A DNA stretch of 64,000 nucleotides from Pyrus communis (taxonomy: Eukaryota; Streptophyta; Magnoliopsida; Rosales; Rosaceae). Every line of letters begins with the position of its first letter. Position 1 is the stretch's first letter. The DNA lies in NCBI RefSeq assembly GCF_963583255.1, contig NC_084813.1:10216001-10280000 (forward strand), written 5' to 3'. Below the pieces are notes generated by a model, which was given only the letters and a program-made list of their open reading frames with translations, had not been told where the DNA came from and ran no database searches. Below are positions 57,642-64,000 of the stretch, piece by piece. Made by a program: the position numbers and the translations under genes.

Positions 57642-59735
57642 TTCTTTGTTCAGAAGAAGAATTTCCCAATGCTTTTGTATTTCAATCTTTTTTTGTTTAT
57701 CTTGTATTGAAGCTTGCAACTACTTAATTGTAAAAAAAATCAATTACCAGAGTTTGTATGTGCAACTTGATATAACATCATGAGTTGGCTATCATTTCCT
57801 TTTTCAATTAAGAGATGACTTTTATAAACCCTAGAATTTTGCAATTTGGATGAACCAAGTTCTCGCCACTTGGTCAAGATTGAATAGTTTTGGAGCAAAC
57901 TCCGTAATCACGGATAATCTGGGTAGTTACTTTTATCAAACTCGTGAAGATACGTTGATCGATAACTATGAACAGAAAATGGTAAGGCAATCTACAATCC
58001 GAAATCTACATTGAGCCTATTTCCCCTGTTAATCTCCTCGAGGGCATTCTTGAAAGGTTGCATAATTTTCAGTGACAAAGTTCAGTAAATTGTAAAGTTA
58101 TGGTGAGGGGCAGATTATAATATATAACTGAGTGACCAGTGGTCTGTGTCAGTTGACAGTAGTGAATGTCATAAATTATGTTTTCGTGAAGAGATACAAG
58201 GATATTATTCTTGGCTGTGGATCATTTTCACGATTGTTACAATTTATACCTTCCCACGAGTAAATTTGAGGGGCGCATGGATCTCCTTGCCAGTTTTTTT
58301 ATTTTATTTTATTTTAGGAGCAAGTCTCTTTCCCCCCCCCCCCCCCATTTTCTCTGATTTTTTTGAATATTTTCATGGAAATATCTACCGTATCGAAAAA
58401 ATTTTAAACATAATTCAGAACAACCACATATATAAGGTTACATTGACAGTTTGCAAGTCATGTTACGTATATCAGCCACCGCTTAACCGTGCACGTGGAA
58501 AATATGAAATTTGTTGTCATTTATTTTATGGACACATATGACCCTTATCGGCCTCTAACCATTATTCTTAATTTTTTTTTTCACTGAGGTTGGGCCTAGG
58601 TTGTGGTCATACTCATTAAATTTCGAGGCACAAGAACGTGCATCATAACTAGTGAACACTCCCACTTCTCATATTAAGTTATTGCCTTGCACACCCATAT
58701 AAAAATAATGGGAATTTTTTTTTTCAAATTTCACAAATTTTTGCAATTGGAATCTTGAAACAGAAATTGGAACATACCCAGTATTCTAGCACGTCAAAAT
58801 TAAAGTTTTTTCCACAACTCATAGTCTCCAACATGAAACGCAAACTCTAATTGAACTTCTAAGTATTAATTCGTCATACAAACAACCCATATATTCCCTA
58901 AATCATTGATATATGAACTTGGAATTAAACACGTTACCTTTCTATGCCTGTCGAAGCTTCAGTCGCCGGAAAAAATGGAACTTTCCAGCCAAAACAAAAA
59001 ACATGGTACAAACACCCTATCTTTAAGGATGGAACAATTTGTTGTGTTTGATTATGGAATAATAACACACATAGCTCACATATCTGAGCTCGACTTCACT
59101 CTTCTCACCTCTCTCTCGACATCCTTGTGATCGAAATCAAAGCTCTGATCTCAACCCAAAACCCAGATCTCACTCTTCTCACCTCTCTCTCGACTTTCCT
59201 CTCCTCAAAATCAAAGCTCACACATCTGAGCTAAACCCAAAAGCCCACAGCTTTCTTGCTCGACATCCCCAACTTCGAAATCAAAAAAATGACACAATGA
59301 GCTGTGAGTTTTACAATTTGTGTGGGTATTTTCGTCATTTCACTTTGTGCATATAGTGTGTATGCCCAATTTGTTCTATTTTGGTCCCAAGAACAAAAAA
59401 ATGGCCCATTTATCTCATTCCCCTTTTTTTTTTTTTTTTTGTGTAAGTTCTGTTTTGTTTCTTCTCATATTTACTTCCCGTTTGGTTTGCAATCTTAGAT
59501 AAGCAAAAAAGTTTGTAAAGGGATATACAGTCACCAATCCTTTATTAGTCCGCAATAAAATGTCAAATACTGGATCATGATCTGTTATAACATATAGTTT
59601 TATTCAAGATGGGACCTGGTTTCCAAGAAGAGGAAGCCCGTGTTCAGCTTTCTATATACAAATGATCATTATTTTTCCTTCACCGTGACATGAAGCCAGG
59701 TATATATATATATATATGTACACATATTTGCTGTA
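57642..59735. other. 3' region of the kinase and gene-free stretch
   Basis: 3'-UTR of the kinase to about 57740 (possible poly-A region near 'TTAATTGTAAAAAAA'). Beyond it no gene is credible: the frames at 58146-58541 and 58906-59130 lack known motifs. A poly-C run is at 58334-58347, a two-copy repeat ('CTCTTCTCACCTCTCTCTCG') lies at 59096-59240, and a T-run at about 59427. Confidence 0.5.
59096..59240. repeat. Two-copy direct repeat of about 75 bp
   Basis: 'TCACTCTTCTCACCTCTCTC' and 'AAATCAAAGCTC' occur in the same order at 59096-59150 and 59168-59225. Confidence 0.75.
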
Positions 59736-60092
59736 TCATGGTGACCCTTCCTGGGACTGAGTTTCAATTGGTGTAGCACAACAATCGCAACAAGAGCCTT
59801 GTGGTGCCGGTGCGCAGCATACACAAGCTGGACATATAGGAGTTGTATCTGAAAGGCAAACCAAATACAGAATCAACATTTTATACACATATGCAGATGT
59901 GCTTATGTTGGTTATCTAAGTTCGAATCTCCATTTTCGTAAATACAAACAGGTGCAGAGATATGAAATAATATAGGTGATGTGAATTACCTAGAAAAACG
60001 AATCGAGCTGCCTCTGGGGTTGAAATCGGAGAGAGTACGACGGCAAAGATGAAGATGGTCACCAAAGCAGACCTCATAGAGCCACCTGCCAT
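59736..60092 (-). CDS. Small secreted cysteine-rich peptide, two exons
   Basis: Exon 1 60092-59990, exon 2 59848-59736, GT-AG intron (141 bp, phase 1); together 216 bases, 71 residues. Residues 1-29 form a signal peptide (MAGGSMRSALVTIFIFAVVL, with 'STPEAA' as likely cleavage region). The mature part (about 40 residues) has eight cysteines as C-x2-C-x-C-C-x7-C-C-x-C-C, in 'CPACVCCAPAPQGSCCDCC', with a hydrophilic tail 'TPIETQSQEGSP'. I do not recognise a named family: it is not GASA, thionin, LTP or defensin by spacing, and metallothioneins lack a signal peptide. Likely exported; role unknown. The upstream ATG at 60122 would add ten residues before the signal core and is less likely. Confidence 0.8.
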
Positions 60093-60407
60093 TAGTTCTA
60101 TGTTATTAGAAAACAATAACAAACTTGTTGGGATGAGGTGTATATGTAGGTTGGAGCGCGTTGTTTGAATAGGAACGTTGATTTTTCTTCTCAGTTTATG
60201 GAATTAGACTTTGATGCAGCGCTTGAATGTTGACGTTCTAGAATTTCAATACAGTATACCCCTTTAATTAATTAATTAATTCTAGGATATTATTCGTGGA
60301 TTATCAAACATAAGTTTTGCAGATCATCCGTAAATTGTCTAAGCTATAAAATATATGAATACTGACAGGGTAGTCAATTACAGTTTGAATTTGAGCACCT
60401 GTTAAAA
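60093..60407. other. Upstream region of the cysteine-rich peptide gene
   Basis: Promoter-side sequence of the peptide gene, ending at the hAT target duplication (60408-60415). A weak TATA-like stretch on minus is at about 60140-60150 (TACATATACACC). The hAT insertion lies about 325 bp upstream of the start codon, so it may limit the promoter. Confidence 0.4.
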
Positions 60408-60814
60408 CATATGATTAGGCCTGGCAAACAGGTCGTGTCTGTCGTGTTCGTGTCGTTTTTATGTAACACCTGTTATCTTAATGGGTCGTGTCGTGTCACA
60501 CCCGTTAAGAAAAATGTTTTTTTTTCCTTAAATTTGCACATACCACACATTACCACATAAATATTACTTCAAAACATTAAAACACATTTGTCGTTTAAGT
60601 ACTACATCTACACTTGAAAATAAAAGTCTAATAAACAAACATCCATACACTACTAATCTATTACAAAATATTAAATGTGCAATGATATGCAAAATGAAAG
60701 AGTTTTTGTTTTAAAGATTGTGAAGCCTTTCTCAAAAGTTTAAACCTTACCAATGGAACTCAAAGCTTGCATGTTATTCCTTTTACAAAATCCTCAATTT
60801 TCTTCGATCATCAT

Positions 60815-63062
60815 GATATACGATTTTGTGGTATCCACTAGTGTAAATATTTTAAGTTGAATATCAAATTCATCTCTGAATGTTTGTTTTTTGCGATTTT
60901 TGGCGTATGCGATCTTGAAGCATATACAAACAAGTTTGACGGTTGGATCATTAAAATTATTTTCATAGAATGCGTATCCCATCAAAATGATAGATTCATT
61001 AACATTTAAGAGTTTATTCATACTTTTATTAAGTATAACATAAGATTTTGTAATATCCACTAGTGTAAATATTTTAAATTGAAGATCGAGTTCATTCATT
61101 GTATTCACATAGGGTCAAGGAGTGTGGATGTAAAAAATCATCAAAATCAGAGTTAAAATAACCGTTAAATCGTGATTTTTCAATGATAACCGTCGAAAAC
61201 TTTTGTCCGTTACTTGATCTCTGAATGTTTATTTTTTGCAATTTTTGGTGTATGTGATCTCGAAGTATATACAAACATGTTTGATGGTTGGATCGTTGAA
61301 ATTAGTTTTCGTAGAATGTGTATCCCATCAAAATGATAAATTCACTAACACTTCAAAGTTTATTCATACTTTTATTAAGTATAACATAAGATTTTGTGGT
61401 ATCCACTAGTGTAAATATTTTAAATTGAAGATCGAGTTCATTCATGATATTCATATAGGGTCAAGGAGTGTAGCTGTAAAAAATCATCAAAATCGGAGTT
61501 AAAATAACCGTTAAATCGTGATTTTTCGTTGATAACCGTCGAAAACTTTTGACCCGTTACTTGATCTCTGAATGTTTGTTTTTTGAAATTTTTGGTGTAT
61601 GCAATCTCGAAGCATATACAAACATGTTTGACGATTGGATAGTCGAAACTAATTTCGTAGAATGCATATCCTATGAAAACAATAGATTCACTAACACTTA
61701 GAGTTTATTTATACTTTCATTAAATATAACATAAGATTTTGTGTTATCCACTTGTGTAAATATTTTAAATTGAAAATCAAATTCATTTATTGTATTCATA
61801 TAGGGTCAAGGACTGTAGTTGTAAAAAATCATCAAAATCAGAGTTAAAATAACGGTTAAATTGTGAATTTTCGTTGATAACCGTCGAAAAGTTTTGTCTC
61901 GTTCCTTGATCTCTGAATGTTTGTTTTTTGAAATTTTTGACGTATGCGATCTTGAAGCATATACAAACATGATTGACGGTTGGATCGTTGAAACTAGTTT
62001 CATAGAATGCGTATCCTATCAAAACAATAGATTCACTAACACTTAGAGTTTATTTATACTTTCATTAAGTATAGCATAAGATTTTGTGGTATCCACTAGT
62101 GTAAATATTTTAAATTGAAGATCGAATTCATTCATGATATTCATATAGGGTCAAGGAGTGTAGCTGTAAAAAATCATCAAAATCGGAGTTAAAATAACCA
62201 TTAAATCGTGATTTTTCGTTGATAACCGTGGAAAAGTTTTGTGTTGTTACTTGATCTCTGAATGTTTGTTTTTTGCAATTTTTTCCTGATGTGATCTCGA
62301 AACATATACAAACAAGTTTAACGGTTAGGATCACTGAAATTAGTTTCGGAGAATTTGTATCCCATCAAAACGATAGATTGACTAACACTTAGAGTTTATT
62401 TATACTTTCATTAAGTATAATATAAGATTTTGTGGTATCCACTTGTGTAAATATTTTAAATTGAAGATTGAATTCATTCATTGTATTCATATAGGGTCAA
62501 TGAGTATAATTGTAAAAAATCATCAAAATTGAAGTTAAAATAACCGTTAAATCATGATTTTTCATTTATAACCGTCGAAAAGCTTTGTCCCGTTACTTGA
62601 TCTCTGAATGTTTGTTTTTTGTGATTTTTTGCTGATGTGATGTCGAAGCATATACAAACAAGTTTGATGGTTGGGATCGTTGAAATTAGTTTTAGATAAT
62701 TTGTATCCCATCAAAACGATAGATTGACTAACACTTAGAGTTTATTTATACTTTCATTAAGTATAACATAAGATTTTGTGGTATTCACTTGTGTGAATAT
62801 TTTAAATTGAAGATCGAATTCATTCATTGTATGCATATAGGGTCAAGGAGTGTATCTGTAAAAAATCATCAAAATCAGAGTTAAAATAACCGTTAAATCG
62901 TGATTTTTTGTTTATAACCGTCGAAAAGCTTTGTCCCGTTACTTGATCTCTGAATGTTTGTTTTTTGTGATTTTTTGCTGATGTGATTTCAAAGCATATA
63001 CAAACAAGTTTGACGGTTGGGATCGTTGAAATTAGTTTCGGAGAATTTGTATTCCATCAAGT
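60815..63062. repeat. Tandem array, 346-bp unit, about 6.5 copies
   Basis: The marker 'GTGTAAATATTTTAAATTGA' recurs at about 61061, 61409, 61754, 62099, 62447 and 62794 (spacings 345-348) with a partial copy at 60841. Copies share 'AATCATCAAAATC.GAGTTAA' and 'TTGATCTCTGAATGTTTG'. Repeated short minus-strand frames here are a by-product of the array, not genes. Confidence 0.93.
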
Positions 63063-63540
63063 TCAATGGTGTGTGTGTGTATATATATATATATATTTAT
63101 TAAGTAGATTTAAATCTATTTATTTTGTACGTATAATTGATTGGTACACGGAGTAGTACATCACGTGAGTCATTATAAAAATAGTGAGATATGTTATATG
63201 TGTGATAAAAAGTTAATAACTTAAAAAAAAAAAAAAAATAATAATTCTCACCACTTCTATTAATTTTCATTATTCCCTCTCTTTTTTGTTTCCTTTTCAA
63301 CTTTTCTTATAATTTTCACTTTTCCCTCCGGCAGCCTATGGTGCCTACCCATCTTTCCCTAATTCCCTCTCTTTTTTGTTTCCTTTTCAACTTTTCTTAT
63401 CATTTTCATTTTTCCTCATTTTTTCTTCAAAAAGGGCGGCACTGCAGGGAATGGAATGGAATTATCAATTATGGAATCAAATCAATGGATGCATATTAAT
63501 TAATAATTATTATAGTTTTTATAAAATTTAATTCAAAATT

Positions 63541-63612
63541 TAATATATATATATATATATATATAATTATTATAGATAGTTAATATTTTGGGAGTATAAT
63601 TATTATAGTTAA

Positions 63613-63650
<38 letters not shown>
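63541..63650. repeat. TA microsatellites
   Basis: Two long TA runs (about 63541-63565 and 63617-63647) in the AT-rich right end of the hAT element. A third, shorter one is at 63076-63098. Confidence 0.9.
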
Positions 63651-64000
63651 TTTTAGGGGTATAAAATTGTTAAATTAATATATATAATTATTACAGTATT
63701 TTTTTAGGGTTATAAAATTATAAAAATAATATTCTGCTTATCGTGTATCGTGTTACCCACGTGTATACCCGAATCAACCCGTTATCTTAACAGGTGCTTA
63801 TCAGGTTACCCGATAACGACCCGATTCGTTATCGTGTCGACTCGAACACCTGTTAATTTCGTGTCGTGTCATGTCGGATTATCGGATCGTGTCAGGAATT
63901 GCCAGGCCTACATATGATGCATTAGTGTTGTTTGGCAAAAACATTTTCAACATATTATCACTCACTATCAAGTCGTGGAGTGCTTATCACTTCAATGGAA

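Larger units (their letters stand above)
60416..63910 (-). mobile_element. Non-autonomous hAT element, family A, copy 2
   Basis: Ends TAGGCCTGGCAA and TTGCCAGGCCTA, a perfect 12-bp inverted repeat. Perfect 8-bp duplication CATATGAT (60408-60415 and 63911-63918). The left 370 bp match the right end of copy 1 (4783-6889) in reverse complement, including the 'CATTTGTCGTTTAAGTACTA' stretch (about 60587), and the right 250 bp match the left end of copy 1, so it is the same family inverted. The middle is taken up by a tandem array (60815-63060) and, near 63100-63450, by non-coding sequence with a 'TCCCTCTCTTTTTTGTTTCC' direct repeat. No transposase. Confidence 0.92.

Noticed and set aside
58146..58541. 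131-codon plus frame downstream of the kinase
   Set aside because: It crosses a poly-C run, shows no domain and has no promoter or splice context.
60093..60122. Upstream ATG for the cysteine-rich peptide
   Set aside because: It adds ten residues with an Asn-Asn-Ile-Glu stretch before the hydrophobic core; the ATG at 60092 gives a normal signal peptide.
60794..62334. Repeated minus frames with 'ICFKIAYAKN.KKQTF'
   Set aside because: They recur only because the 346-bp unit is repeated; each is short, starts differently and lacks splice or promoter signals.

Overview
The window is plant nuclear DNA, most likely a eudicot of the rose family (apple/pear type). The evidence is spliced GT-AG genes, plant-specific gene families (LRR receptor kinase, CNL and F-box/LRR remnants, plant mobile domain), plant LTR retrotransposons, a Cassandra-type LTR carrying a 5S-like promoter, and a short repeat of the kind I remember as common in Rosaceae. 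The species call rests on memory of repeat families, not on a search. At least three quarters of the window is transposon-derived, and only two genes look intact.

Layout. 1-1468: 3' part of a chromovirus-like LTR that runs off the left edge and sits in a decayed Copia element (1469-about 3811, minus). 3812-14240: older sequence holding a broken plant-mobile-domain gene, invaded by a hAT element (4783-6889, 8-bp target duplication) and by a solo LTR with an internal duplication (7273-10461, 5-bp duplication). 14245-14865: a Copia RNase H end fused in frame to the mobile-domain exon. 14866-15770: LRR end of a dead CNL resistance gene. 18340-19865: F-box/LRR pseudogene cut by a Copia element (19865-23365, minus), which is itself hit by a solo LTR (23366-24898). 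24904-35445: gene-free DNA with inverted-repeat (Mutator-like) elements, one of them split by a solo LTR (28546-31041). 35451-37714: solo LTR of the same family as the intact chromovirus to its right. 37950-38800: three tandem copies of a 285-bp unit. 38944-52698: a CACTA-like element holding a Cassandra solo LTR (39299-39585) and an 11.3-kb Tekay/Del-type Ty3/Gypsy element (41290-52588, minus), which is itself split by a solo LTR (46819-48806).

The gene island is 53.4-60.1 kb. A 13-exon malectin-like LRR receptor kinase (53736-57641, plus) reads through to 883 residues with all catalytic motifs. Downstream, on the opposite strand, a two-exon gene encodes a 71-residue secreted peptide with eight cysteines (59736-60092). 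The right end is a second hAT element of the same family as the first, inverted, and filled with about 6.5 tandem copies of a 346-bp unit (60416-63910).

In functional terms, the receptor kinase and the cysteine-rich peptide are the only plausible host functions. The rest records nested transposition, in which five insertions can be ordered by target-site duplications. I saw no CRISPR array, tRNA gene or prokaryotic operon. The least expected items are the cysteine-rich peptide, a GC-AG intron in the kinase gene, the chimeric mobile-domain/Copia frame, and the solo LTR that lies in the protease active-site codons of the chromovirus.
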